Part shown: positions 53,043 through 61,021 of the stretch, piece after piece
Position numbering within the stretch: position 1 is the first letter of the stretch
Layout: each line of letters begins with the position of its first letter
Assembly: GCF_009360615.1 (NCBI RefSeq)
Contig: NZ_SPEY01000023.1
Span: forward strand, 124,001-188,000
Origin: Comamonas sp.
GTDB lineage: Bacteria; Pseudomonadota; Gammaproteobacteria; Burkholderiales; Burkholderiaceae_C
Length of the DNA: 64,000 nucleotides
Direction: 5' to 3'
Made by a program: the position numbers and the translations under genes
Notes under the pieces: model-generated
What the model saw: the letters and a program-made list of their open reading frames with translations, nothing else
Database searches by the model: none
What the model was told of the DNA's origin: nothing

Positions 53043-55324
53043 TCGATTTCAACGACGTGCCTCAACCCCCTGTGCCGGAAACCCGCGAAGCCGAGCGCGA
53101 TGAAATTCGTGCTGAACTGATTGCGCGTCTGGAGGCTGTGCTGATCACGCTGTTCCCAGCTGGCAAGAAGCGCCGGGGTAAGTTCCTTATTGGGGATGTG
53201 CTGGGCAGCCCTGGCGATAGCCTGGAGGTGGTGCTCGAGGGTGACAAGGCGGGACTGTGGATGGATCGCGCCACCGGCGATGGCGGCGATATCTTTGATC
53301 TTATTGCCTGCCATTTAGCGCTATCCATACACACCGACTTCAATCGCGTGTTGGATGCCGCCGCCGATTTGCTTGGGCGTGCGCGCTCTGCGCCGGTGTC
53401 AAAGAGCAAGAAGCAATCGGCGCCTGTCGATGAACTTGGCCCGGCCACCGCCAAGTGGGACTACCTCGACGCCAATGGCAAGCTGCTCGCGGTCGTGTAC
53501 CGCTACGACCCGCCCGGAGGCAAAAAGCAGTTCCGCCCCTGGGACGCTAAGCGGCACAAGATGGCACCGCCCGATCCACGCCCGCTGTACAACCAGCCTG
53601 GAATGGTCAGCGCCGCGCAGGTGGTGCTGGTCGAGGGCGAGAAATGCGCCCAGGCCTTGATCGACGCAGGTGTCAATGCCACCACGGCAATGCACGGTGC
53701 GAATGCCCCGGTCGACAAGACCGACTGGTCGCCGCTGTCCGGCAAGACCGTGCTGATCTGGCCTGACCGCGACAAGCCGGGCTGGGAATACGCAACACAA
53801 GCCGCGCAGGCCGTTCTGGTGGCAGGAGCGAAGTCCTGCCACATCCTGTACCCGCCCGAGGGTGCGCCGGAGGGTTGGGATGCGGCGGACGCCGTCGCCG
53901 AAGGCTTTGATGTTGCCACCTTTCTCACCCACGGCCCACGCCTGCAGATGCACGACGTGGCCGATTCCGATGAGCCCGTGCTCGGCAACGACGAGTCCGT
54001 TTGGGGTACAGAGGATGCGCTGGCGCTGGCCTTCACCCGCCGCTACCACCGCGACTGGCGATATGTCGCCGCGTGGGGCCGCTGGCTGGTATGGGACGGA
54101 CAACGCTGGCGCACCGAGGACACACTGGCTGCAACTGACCTAATTCGCAGCGTCTGTCGCCAGACCGCCCTGCGCGCCGACAACCCCAAGGTGGCAGCCA
54201 AGCTCGCCAGCGCTGGAACGGTCAGTGGTGTGGAACGGCTGGCGCGTGCCGACCGCAGGCACGCCGCCACCACAGATGAATGGGATGCCGATCCGTGGCT
54301 GCTCAACACGCCCGGTGGCGTGGTCGATCTCAAGACCGGACGCAAGCGGGCAAATGAGCGCTCTGACCGGATGACCAAGATCACCACGGCCACACCGGAC
54401 GGCGAATGTCCGCAGTGGACGGCGTTTCTGTCAGATGTGACGGGTGGCGATGTCGAACTGCAAACCTACCTGCAGCGGATGGTGGGCTATTGCCTGACGG
54501 GTGCGACCAGCGCCCACGCACTGTTCTTCCTGTACGGCACCGGTGCCAACGGCAAGAGCGTGTTCGCCAACGTCATCAGCACCATCCTCGGCGACTACGC
54601 CGCCACGGCGTCGATGGACACCTTTGTCGAAACCCGTGGAGACCGGCACCCGACCGATCTGGCGGGGCTGCGCGGCGCGCGCTTCGTGACGGCCATCGAA
54701 ACCGAGCAGGGGCGGCGCTTGAACGAGTCGAAAGTCAAAGCCATCACGGGCGGCGACAAGATCTCTGCGCGCTTCATGCACAAGGATTTCTTCGAATACA
54801 CGCCGCAATTCAAGCCGGTGATTGTCGGCAACCACAAGCCCGCTATTCGCAACATCGACGAAGCAATGCGGCGACGTCTGCACATGATTCCGTTCACGGT
54901 AACGATCCCGCCTGATCGGCGCGATCCACGTTTGACGGAAAAGCTGCTGGCCGAACGTGACGGCATCCTCGCCTGGGCCGTCGCCGGATGCCTTGCGTGG
55001 CAGCGTGAGGGCCTGAAGCCTCCCGCCTGCGTGCAGGCTGCGACCGAGGAGTACTTCGAGGCTGAGGATGCGCTGGGCCGATGGATCGACGAGCGCTGTG
55101 TGCGGGAGGTCAACGCCAAGTCACTGACCGCAGAGCTGTTCACGGATTGGAAGCAGTGGGCTGAAGCATCGGGTGAGTTCATCGGTTCGCAGCGCCGTTT
55201 TTCCGATCTGCTGATCACTCGTGGAATCGAGAAGTGGCGCAACAGCGCAGGTGTGCGCGGCTTTCAGGGCATTGGTCTGAAGTACCAGCCAGCACCGTCT
55301 TACACCCCCTACGCGGACAACTGA
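53039..55324 (+). CDS. P4-type phage primase-helicase
   Basis: 761 residues. The N-terminal part has primase/toprim elements (VVLVEGEKCAQAL about 195, VLIWPDRDKPGWEYA about 241). The C-terminal part is a D5/SF3-type helicase with Walker A GTGANGKSVF (about 500-509) and FKPVIVGNHKPAIRNIDEAMRRRLHMIPF. It initiates and unwinds phage DNA replication. The gene ends next to a dense cluster of inverted repeats that could be the origin. Confidence 0.92.
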   Translation: MIDFNDVPQPPVPETREAERDEIRAELIARLEAVLITLFPAGKKRRGKFLIGDVLGSPGDSLEVVLEGDKAGLWMDRATGDGGDIFDLIACHLALSIHTDFNRVLDAAADLLGRARSAPVSKSKKQSAPVDELGPATAKWDYLDANGKLLAVVYRYDPPGGKKQFRPWDAKRHKMAPPDPRPLYNQPGMVSAAQVVLVEGEKCAQALIDAGVNATTAMHGANAPVDKTDWSPLSGKTVLIWPDRDKPGWEYATQAAQAVLVAGAKSCHILYPPEGAPEGWDAADAVAEGFDVATFLTHGPRLQMHDVADSDEPVLGNDESVWGTEDALALAFTRRYHRDWRYVAAWGRWLVWDGQRWRTEDTLAATDLIRSVCRQTALRADNPKVAAKLASAGTVSGVERLARADRRHAATTDEWDADPWLLNTPGGVVDLKTGRKRANERSDRMTKITTATPDGECPQWTAFLSDVTGGDVELQTYLQRMVGYCLTGATSAHALFFLYGTGANGKSVFANVISTILGDYAATASMDTFVETRGDRHPTDLAGLRGARFVTAIETEQGRRLNESKVKAITGGDKISARFMHKDFFEYTPQFKPVIVGNHKPAIRNIDEAMRRRLHMIPFTVTIPPDRRDPRLTEKLLAERDGILAWAVAGCLAWQREGLKPPACVQAATEEYFEAEDALGRWIDERCVREVNAKSLTAELFTDWKQWAEASGEFIGSQRRFSDLLITRGIEKWRNSAGVRGFQGIGLKYQPAPSYTPYADN

Positions 55325-55347
55325 GCCAACCATGACAAACACACGGT

Positions 55348-55466
55348 CTGACGCAACTGACATGGCTCAACGTAACTTCTCTATACGCGTGCGCGTGCGT
55401 GCGCCTCACGGAGAAGTTATGTCTGACTGCGTCCGATGCGTCAGTCCAGCCAAGACAAGGACTGAC
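55348..55466. repeat. Cluster of nested inverted repeats between primase and RuvC-like genes
   Basis: An outer pair CTGACGCA (55348-55355)/TGCGTCAG (55437-55444) encloses an inner pair TAACTTCTC (55373-55381)/GAGAAGTTA (55411-55419) around an alternating GCGTGC-rich tract. A third pair GTCAGTCC (55440-55447)/GGACTGAC (55459-55466) ends 3 bp before the RuvC-like ATG. Candidate phage replication origin, or an RNA structure controlling translation. Confidence 0.6.
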
Positions 55467-55469
55467 ACC

Positions 55470-55934
55470 ATGAGCACAACCATCCTCGCCCTCGATCTGG
55501 GCACTACTACCGGCTGGGCGCTGCGCGGCAGCGATGGCCACATCACCAGCGGTTCCGAGATCTTCCGTCCGCAGCGTTTCGAAGGCGGCGGAATGCGCTT
55601 CCTGCGATTCAGACGCTGGCTCACTGAGATCAAGCAATCCTGCGACCGCATCGACTGCCTGCACTTCGAGGAGGTGCGTCGCCATGTCTCGACCGATGCC
55701 GCCCACGCCTACGGAGGATTCCTCGCCACGCTCACAGCTTGGTGCGAGCACCACCAGATCCCGTACCAAGGCGTGCCCGTAGGCACAATCAAGAAGCACG
55801 CCACAGGCAAGGGCAACGCGGGCAAGGAAGACGTCATCGCAGCCATGCGTGCGCGCGGCCACGCTCCGGCCGATGACAACGAAGCTGATGCGCTTGCCTT
55901 GCTGCACTGGGCTGTCCAGACCCAGGAGGTGTGA
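55470..55934 (+). CDS. RuvC-like Holliday-junction nuclease (phage)
   Basis: 154 residues, RNase H-like fold. The start is LALDLGTTTGWAL (catalytic Asp about 8), then CLHFEEVRRH (Glu about 70), and the C-terminal DDNEADALALLHW with acidic residues. It probably resolves branched DNA before packaging. The start ATG is chosen by homology; the longer open frame upstream runs through the inverted-repeat region. Confidence 0.82.
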   Translation: MSTTILALDLGTTTGWALRGSDGHITSGSEIFRPQRFEGGGMRFLRFRRWLTEIKQSCDRIDCLHFEEVRRHVSTDAAHAYGGFLATLTAWCEHHQIPYQGVPVGTIKKHATGKGNAGKEDVIAAMRARGHAPADDNEADALALLHWAVQTQEV

Positions 55935-55935
55935 C

Positions 55936-56145
55936 GTGAAGATTCCGACACCCCAATACCGCTGCCCCCTCGGTCGGCTGCTACCCCAAGCCACGGATCT
56001 GGACGCCGTCAAGGAACGTGGCTGGCGCGACCAACACATCCTGGTGGTGTCGCCCGATGACGAACGCCTCGACTGGATGGAGCGTGAACTGGTGCGCCAG
56101 ATCGGCGAGCGTCTCTACGGCGCAGGAGGGCGACGTCATGGCTAA
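55936..56145 (+). CDS. Small hypothetical phage protein
   Basis: 69 residues starting at GTG 55936 (CAGGAGG lies about 6 nt upstream). It contains YRCPLGRLLPQATDL near the start and a charged C-terminal helix. It overlaps the next gene by 8 nt. No family recognised. Confidence 0.55.
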   Translation: MKIPTPQYRCPLGRLLPQATDLDAVKERGWRDQHILVVSPDDERLDWMERELVRQIGERLYGAGGRRHG

Positions 56146-56533
56146 CCGACACACAAACTGGACAATTGAGGATGTGGCCGCGCGCTTCGAGGAGGCGGCC
56201 GGCACCGGACGCCGCCTGCCACCCGTGCGGGTGCAGGGCTACTTCAACTGCTGGCCTGCCTTTGTGCGCAAGGAGTGGGAGTCGTTTGCTGCCGACGAGA
56301 AGGTGTACCGACCGTTGCCACCCAGTCCTGATGCTATCGACCGGATGTTGGAGACGATGCGCTGGGTGCAATGGCTCGAGGTGGAGCAACGGCATCTGGT
56401 GTGGATGCGGGCCAAGCGCTACGGCTGGAGGGACATTGCGATCCGCTTTGCCTGCGACCGGACGACAGCGTGGCGTCGCTGGCAAAGGGCACTGGAAATC
56501 GTGGCCACGCAGCTCAACGATGCCGCACATTGA
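56138..56533 (+). CDS. DUF6362-like phage protein
   Basis: 131 residues starting MANRHTNWTIEDVAARFEEAAGTGRRLPP. A C-terminal helix-turn-helix-like part reads RAKRYGWRDIAIRFACDRTTAWRRWQRALE. It resembles the DUF6362 family common in prophages. Ribosome-binding site CAGGAGGGCG precedes it. Probably DNA-binding, function unknown. Confidence 0.7.
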   Translation: MANRHTNWTIEDVAARFEEAAGTGRRLPPVRVQGYFNCWPAFVRKEWESFAADEKVYRPLPPSPDAIDRMLETMRWVQWLEVEQRHLVWMRAKRYGWRDIAIRFACDRTTAWRRWQRALEIVATQLNDAAH

Positions 56534-56587
56534 CGACTTGGCGGGCACGGCGGATAATAAATATTATTAATAGTTAGGAAAGCTGCC

Positions 56588-56845
56588 ATGCCCACCAGTG
56601 TCGCCCTTGGCAATCACTTCGAAACCTTCGTCCGAGATCAGCTGCAAAGTGGTCGGTTCAACAATGCCAGCGAGGTGGTGCGTGCCGGGCTGCGTCTGCT
56701 GGAGGAGCGTGAGGAGCGCAAGCAACTCGAACTCGAGGCCCTGCGTGCCGAAATCGCGGCAGGTCGGGCCAGCGGCCCTGCCAAGTCAGCAGATGCGGTG
56801 TTCGACCGCCTCGAGGCCAAGTACGCGGCACAAGCTGAACGCTGA
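56588..56845 (+). CDS. ParD-family antitoxin
   Basis: 85 residues. It starts with a ribbon-helix-helix segment (SVALGNHFETFVRDQLQSGRFNNASEVVRAGLRLLEERE) followed by a helical toxin-binding tail. It neutralises the ParE-like toxin encoded next and autorepresses the operon. The AT-rich stretch ATAATAAATATTATTAATA just upstream contrasts with the GC-rich surroundings and probably is its promoter-operator. It abuts the toxin start. Confidence 0.88.
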   Translation: MPTSVALGNHFETFVRDQLQSGRFNNASEVVRAGLRLLEEREERKQLELEALRAEIAAGRASGPAKSADAVFDRLEAKYAAQAER

Positions 56846-57144
56846 TGCGCCTGGCCTTCACCCCGTTGGCCGAGCAAGACCTCGAAGCCATTGCCGACTA
56901 CATCGCGGCTGGCAACCCTGTGCGCGCCTTGAGTTTCGTGCGTGAGCTGCGCGCGCAGTGCCAGCGCATCACCCTCAATCCATCCGGCTATCGCTTGCGC
57001 CCCGAGCTGGACGACGGCATCCGATCCTGCGCCCACGGCCACTACGTCATCTTCTTTGAAGCCACGGCCGAGGCAGTTTTGGTCGTCCGTGTCCTGCACG
57101 GCGCGCGTGATTTGCCTGCTGTGTTCAGGGCAGACGAACAATAG
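56845..57144 (+). CDS. ParE/RelE-family toxin
   Basis: 99 residues. The family pattern LAFTPLAEQDLEAIADYIAAGNP is at the N-terminus, with RPELDDGIRSCAHGHYVIFFEATAEAVLVVRVLHGARDL near the C-terminus. ParE toxins usually inhibit DNA gyrase. With ParD it forms a type II toxin-antitoxin pair placed among phage genes. Confidence 0.88.
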   Translation: MRLAFTPLAEQDLEAIADYIAAGNPVRALSFVRELRAQCQRITLNPSGYRLRPELDDGIRSCAHGHYVIFFEATAEAVLVVRVLHGARDLPAVFRADEQ

Positions 57145-57388
57145 CTTTCAACTTCCCGAGCAACGTAGGGCAATGCGTGATGTGTTTGTCCTTGCTTTGA
57201 CGCGTTTGTCCTTTTTGGGGACTGCCGGGTATGCAACAAAACAGCCCGGTCGGGGGTAGTATTTGAGCTATCTTCTGGACAGCGGTGACGGTTAAGGAAG
57301 TGGCCCAAGGCAAAAGGGGTCCTTCCTCGCCGAAATCCAATGCGGGGGGCGCGAGCGCGACGCTTTTTTAGCGTCAGGGCGCGGGCAA

Positions 57389-57443
57389 GGTTACCAGTCG
57401 GCCAGGTTACCGGCCCCGGTTACCACCCCCAGGCGCGGTTACC
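57389..57443. repeat. Four GGTTACC repeats
   Basis: GGTTACC at 57389, 57405, 57418 and 57437, all in the same orientation with steps of 16, 13 and 19 bp. Candidate protein-binding array for a phage regulator or for the ParB-like domains encoded downstream. Confidence 0.6.
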
Positions 57444-57468
57444 GCCCCACCAGAATCTTCATTCACCC

Positions 57469-57500
57469 AACCCGCCCGGCGGCAACGCTCGGCGGGTTTT
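57469..57500 (+). terminator. Terminator-like hairpin ahead of the first methyltransferase
   Basis: AACCCGCC and GGCGGGTT pair around a 14-nt loop followed by TTGCTTTT, only 19 bp upstream of the methyltransferase start. It may end the ParDE transcript or attenuate read-through. Confidence 0.6.
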
Positions 57501-57518
57501 GCTTTTGGGACTTCCACT

Positions 57519-58946
57519 TTGAACACGCTCAACGTCGAGTACCGCAAGGTCGAGGCGCTGATTCCCTACGCCCGCAATCCGCGCACGCACGCCGAGAGCC
57601 AGATCGCCAAGATCGCGGCCAGCATCGTCGAGTACGGCTGGACGAACCCGATCCTTGTCGATGGCGACAACGGCATCATCGCCGGGCACGGGCGTTTGGC
57701 CGCCGCGCGCAAGCTCGGGCTCGATCAGGTGCCAGTGATCGAACTGGCCCATCTGAACGTCGCGCAGAAGCGGGCACTGGTGATCGCCGACAACCGGCTG
57801 GCACTGGATGCGGGCTGGGACGAGGAGATGCTGGCCCTGGAGCTGGCCGATCTGTTCGAGGCGGGATACGACCTCGCTCTGACCGGTTTCGAGGATGCCG
57901 AGATCGAGGCACTGCTCACCGGTGACGTGACCGACGCCGATGCCGATTCCGATGCCGATGCAGAGCCGGCCACCGAGGAACCGGATGCCGCAGACGACGT
58001 GCCGGAAGCGCCCGTCGTAGCGGTGTCTCGCCCCGGCGATCTCTGGGCAATCGGCGCGCACCGCCTGATCTGTGGCGACGCCACCGACCGGGACGTGGTC
58101 GCTGTGCTGATGCAGGGTGACCTCTCTCGCCTGTGTTTCACCTCGCCGCCCTACGGCAACCAGCGCGACTACACCTCGGGCGGCATCACCGATTGGGATG
58201 GTCTGATGCGCGGGGTATTCGCGCACCTGCCGATGGCGGCCGATGGTCAGGTGCTGGTCAACCTGGGCCTGATCCACCGCGACAACGAGGTGATCCCGTA
58301 TTGGGACGCTTGGCTGTCTTGGATGCGCCAGCAGGGCTGGCGGCGCTTTGCGTGGTACGTCTGGGATCAGGGGCCCGGGATGCCCGGCGACTGGGCAGGC
58401 CGCTTCGCCCCGAGCTTCGAGTTCGTTTTCCACTTCAACCGCGAAAGCCGCAAGCCGAACAAGATCGTGCCCTGCAAGCATGCTGGACAGGAATCGCACC
58501 TGCGCGCCGATGGCTCGTCCACGGCAATGCGCGGTAAGGATGGCGAGGTGGGCGGTTGGACGCACAAGGGCCAGCCGACACAGGACACCCGTATCCCCGA
58601 CTCGGTGATCCGCGTGATGCGCCACAAGGGCAAGATCGGTCAGGACATCGATCACCCGGCTGTGTTCCCGGTGGCGCTGCCGGAATTCGTGATCGAGGCT
58701 TACACGGACGCGGGCGACATCGTTTTTGAGCCCTTCGGCGGCAGCGGCACGACGATGCTGGCGGCCGAGCGCACCGGTCGCATCTGCCGCAGCGTGGAAA
58801 TCGCCCCGCAGTACGTGGATGTCGCCATCAAACGCTTCCAGCAGAACCACCCCGGCGTGCCGGTCACCTTGATCGCCACCGGTCAGTCCTTCGAGCAGGT
58901 CGCCGTTGAGCGCTCCACCACCCTGGATGCCGAGGAGGTGGCATGA
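57519..58946 (+). CDS. ParB-domain DNA methyltransferase fusion 1
   Basis: 475 residues. Residues about 1-130 are ParB/Srx-like (IPYARNPRTHAESQIAKIAASIVEYGWTNPILVD, GHGRLAAARKLGL). An Asp/Glu-rich linker (about 138-165) joins a methyltransferase with TSPPYGNQRDY (about 208) and, later, FEPFGGSGTTMLAAERTGR (about 404), the beta-class order. The [ST]PPY motif is compatible with N4-cytosine or N6-adenine methylation. No restriction enzyme gene is next to it; it may protect phage DNA. It overlaps fusion 2 by 4 nt. Confidence 0.88.
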   Translation: MNTLNVEYRKVEALIPYARNPRTHAESQIAKIAASIVEYGWTNPILVDGDNGIIAGHGRLAAARKLGLDQVPVIELAHLNVAQKRALVIADNRLALDAGWDEEMLALELADLFEAGYDLALTGFEDAEIEALLTGDVTDADADSDADAEPATEEPDAADDVPEAPVVAVSRPGDLWAIGAHRLICGDATDRDVVAVLMQGDLSRLCFTSPPYGNQRDYTSGGITDWDGLMRGVFAHLPMAADGQVLVNLGLIHRDNEVIPYWDAWLSWMRQQGWRRFAWYVWDQGPGMPGDWAGRFAPSFEFVFHFNRESRKPNKIVPCKHAGQESHLRADGSSTAMRGKDGEVGGWTHKGQPTQDTRIPDSVIRVMRHKGKIGQDIDHPAVFPVALPEFVIEAYTDAGDIVFEPFGGSGTTMLAAERTGRICRSVEIAPQYVDVAIKRFQQNHPGVPVTLIATGQSFEQVAVERSTTLDAEEVA

Positions 58947-60223
58947 ACTGGCTGGCCGACAAGATCGAACAGTGGTCGACCGCCAAGCTGCTGCCCTACG
59001 CCCGCAACGCGCGCACCCATTCCGAGGAGCAGGTGGCGCAGATCGCCGCCAGCATCGCGGAGTTTGGATTCACCAATCCGATCCTGGCGGGCAGTGACGG
59101 CATCATCGTCGCGGGCCACGGTCGTCTCGCCGCCGCCCAGAAGCTCGGGCTGGAACGGGTGCCTGTCGTGGTGCTCGACCATCTAAGTGCGACCCAGCGC
59201 CGCGCCTTGGTCATTGCGGACAACCGCATCGCCGAGAACGCGGGCTGGGACGACGCGATGCTGCGGATCGAACTGGAAGCCTTGCAGCTCGAAGGCTTCG
59301 ATCTGGACATCACCGGCTTCGACGCCGATGCCCTGGCCGAACTGATCGCCGGCGACGAGCTGGACAACGAGGGGCAGACCGATGAGGATGCGGTGCCCGA
59401 GGTCAGCGAGACACCCATCTCGCGCCCGGGCGATGTCTGGGTCATGGGCCAGCACCGGCTGCTGTGCGGCGACTCGACTGTGGCCGAGAGCTACGAGCAG
59501 TTGATGCAGGGCGACCTGGCGGACATGGTATTCACCGACCCACCGTACAACGTGAACTACGCCAACAGCGCCAAGGACAAGATGCGCGGTAAGGATCGCG
59601 CGATCCTCAACGACAACCTCGGTGATGGCTTCTACGACTTCCTGCTGGCGGCACTGACGCCCACCGTGGCTCGTTGCCGGGGAGGTATTTACGTGGCCAT
59701 GTCATCCAGCGAGCTGGATGTGCTGCAGGCAGCCTTCCGCGCCGCCGGTGGCAAATGGTCGACCTTCATCATCTGGGCCAAGAACACCTTCACGCTGGGA
59801 CGCGCCGACTACCAACGTCAGTACGAGCCGATCCTGTACGGTTGGCCCGAGGGGGCGACACGCCACTGGTGCGGCGACCGCGACCAGGGCGACGTCTGGA
59901 ACATCAAGAAGCCGCAGAAGAACGACTTGCACCCGACGATGAAGCCGGTGGAGTTGGTCGAGCGCGCGATCCGCAATTCGAGCCGTCCCGGCAACGTGGT
60001 GCTCGATCCGTTCGGTGGCTCGGGGACGACCTTGATCGCCGCCGAGAAGGCAGGCCGCAAAGCACGGCTGATTGAACTGGATGCCAAGTATTGTGACGTC
60101 ATTGTTGGGCGCTGGCAGGAGTGGTGCGGTGGGCAGGCCGTGCGGCAGGTCGATGGTGCCCGGTTCAATCATCTGGTCAGCGGGGCATCTATGGCAGAGG
60201 AGAGTCCCGGTACCAATGTTTGA
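58943..60223 (+). CDS. ParB-domain DNA methyltransferase fusion 2
   Basis: 426 residues with the same layout. The ParB-like part (LLPYARNARTHSEEQVAQIAASIAEFGFTNPILAG) is followed by a methyltransferase with DPPYNVNYANS (about 199) and LDPFGGSGTTLIAAEKAGR (about 354). DPPY before the FGGSGTT motif fits beta-class N6-adenine methyltransferases. The N-terminal thirds of fusions 1 and 2 are close paralogues but their catalytic motifs differ, so they probably modify different sites or bases. Confidence 0.88.
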   Translation: MNWLADKIEQWSTAKLLPYARNARTHSEEQVAQIAASIAEFGFTNPILAGSDGIIVAGHGRLAAAQKLGLERVPVVVLDHLSATQRRALVIADNRIAENAGWDDAMLRIELEALQLEGFDLDITGFDADALAELIAGDELDNEGQTDEDAVPEVSETPISRPGDVWVMGQHRLLCGDSTVAESYEQLMQGDLADMVFTDPPYNVNYANSAKDKMRGKDRAILNDNLGDGFYDFLLAALTPTVARCRGGIYVAMSSSELDVLQAAFRAAGGKWSTFIIWAKNTFTLGRADYQRQYEPILYGWPEGATRHWCGDRDQGDVWNIKKPQKNDLHPTMKPVELVERAIRNSSRPGNVVLDPFGGSGTTLIAAEKAGRKARLIELDAKYCDVIVGRWQEWCGGQAVRQVDGARFNHLVSGASMAEESPGTNV

Positions 60224-60315
60224 GCGAATCCTGGCCAAGAGTAGGCCGTGGATACTGGGAGCCATTCCTTATCTGGTGCAAACTTCGCATTCTCAGATTT
60301 TGATTGCGAGCTGGC

Positions 60316-60813
60316 ATGTTCACGCTTCACTGCACCAAAAAGCTACTCGACCGAATTGACCCGCAGGTCGCAGCGCCTGCACATTCGACTTCACGGCTTG
60401 GTGCCTGGTATGCCACGGCAATGTTCTGGAAACCGCAAATGGCGCTTCTGGTCAATGAGCGAACATTGTTGCCCGTGCTCTGCCCCTTGGCTCCGGCGGT
60501 CACGCTGGTGCAGCGTTTTCCTCAGGCGTTGAGTGTGATGTTGCAGGCGTTGGATTTGCCACCCGAATTCATTCGGGCTGAGATCGAGGAGATGCGCGAA
60601 GTGGTCTATGCCAAGACAGTTAATCGAAGTGTGGTTGGCATAATGAACGAGTTTTCCTTTCTCGCCGAGGGCTATCGCAGCCTGGAGGGCAAGATGGATC
60701 CATTGGAGATCTCTCTCAAATTGGCGAATACCCCGTGTGGTCCCCTTTACAAAGGGCCGGTCTTTCCAGAAAAGGCTGTTCGCGAGCTGGTCACGGGGGG
60801 CGTTTTTCACTGA
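60316..60813 (+). CDS. DUF6933-like protein
   Basis: 165 residues starting MFTLHCTKKLLDRI. The pattern LGAWYATAMFWKPQMALLVNERTLLPVLCPLAPAVTLVQRFPQAL matches the DUF6933 family seen in mobile elements. The C-terminal part has NRSVVGIMNEFSFLAEGYR. Function unknown. TTG at 60304 would extend it by four residues. It is convergent with the next minus-strand genes. Confidence 0.72.
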   Translation: MFTLHCTKKLLDRIDPQVAAPAHSTSRLGAWYATAMFWKPQMALLVNERTLLPVLCPLAPAVTLVQRFPQALSVMLQALDLPPEFIRAEIEEMREVVYAKTVNRSVVGIMNEFSFLAEGYRSLEGKMDPLEISLKLANTPCGPLYKGPVFPEKAVRELVTGGVFH

Positions 60814-60817
60814 TGTT

Positions 60818-60997
60818 TCAGTGTCGGCCCTGGTCCCTGCTTTGCGCCAGTTCATGCAGGATCGCCTGGGCCTGGGTATCGCCGCGCAAAGCACGATACA
60901 ACTGCCTGATGGCTTCTTCAAAGCTCACATCACTGCGGCGGTTTTCCAGTAGCCAGCGAATGGCGCTGGCCTGATCTGTGGGGGCTGTATTGCTCAT
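60818..60997 (-). CDS. Small hypothetical protein convergent with the DUF6933 gene
   Basis: 59 residues starting M-S-N-T-A-P-T-D-Q-A-S-A-I-R-W-L-L-E and ending in a Gln/His-rich tail, helical throughout. Only 4 bp separate its stop from the DUF6933 stop. It lies 24 bp downstream of the DUF3489 gene on the same strand, so it is probably in the same transcript. The codon pattern and the weak AAGAGACACAGC ribosome-binding site support it moderately. No family recognised. Confidence 0.55.
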   Translation of the reverse strand: MSNTAPTDQASAIRWLLENRRSDVSFEEAIRQLYRALRGDTQAQAILHELAQSRDQGRH

Positions 60998-61021
60998 TGC
61001 TGTGTCTCTTGATCCGTGTAA

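Larger units (their letters stand above)
57145..57518. other. Non-coding region upstream of the methyltransferases
   Basis: 374 bp with no credible gene. It contains two copies of GTTTGTCCTT (about 57184 and 57206), a GACGC/GCGTC hairpin (57359-57375), four GGTTACC repeats, and a terminator-like hairpin at its right end. Confidence 0.6.
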
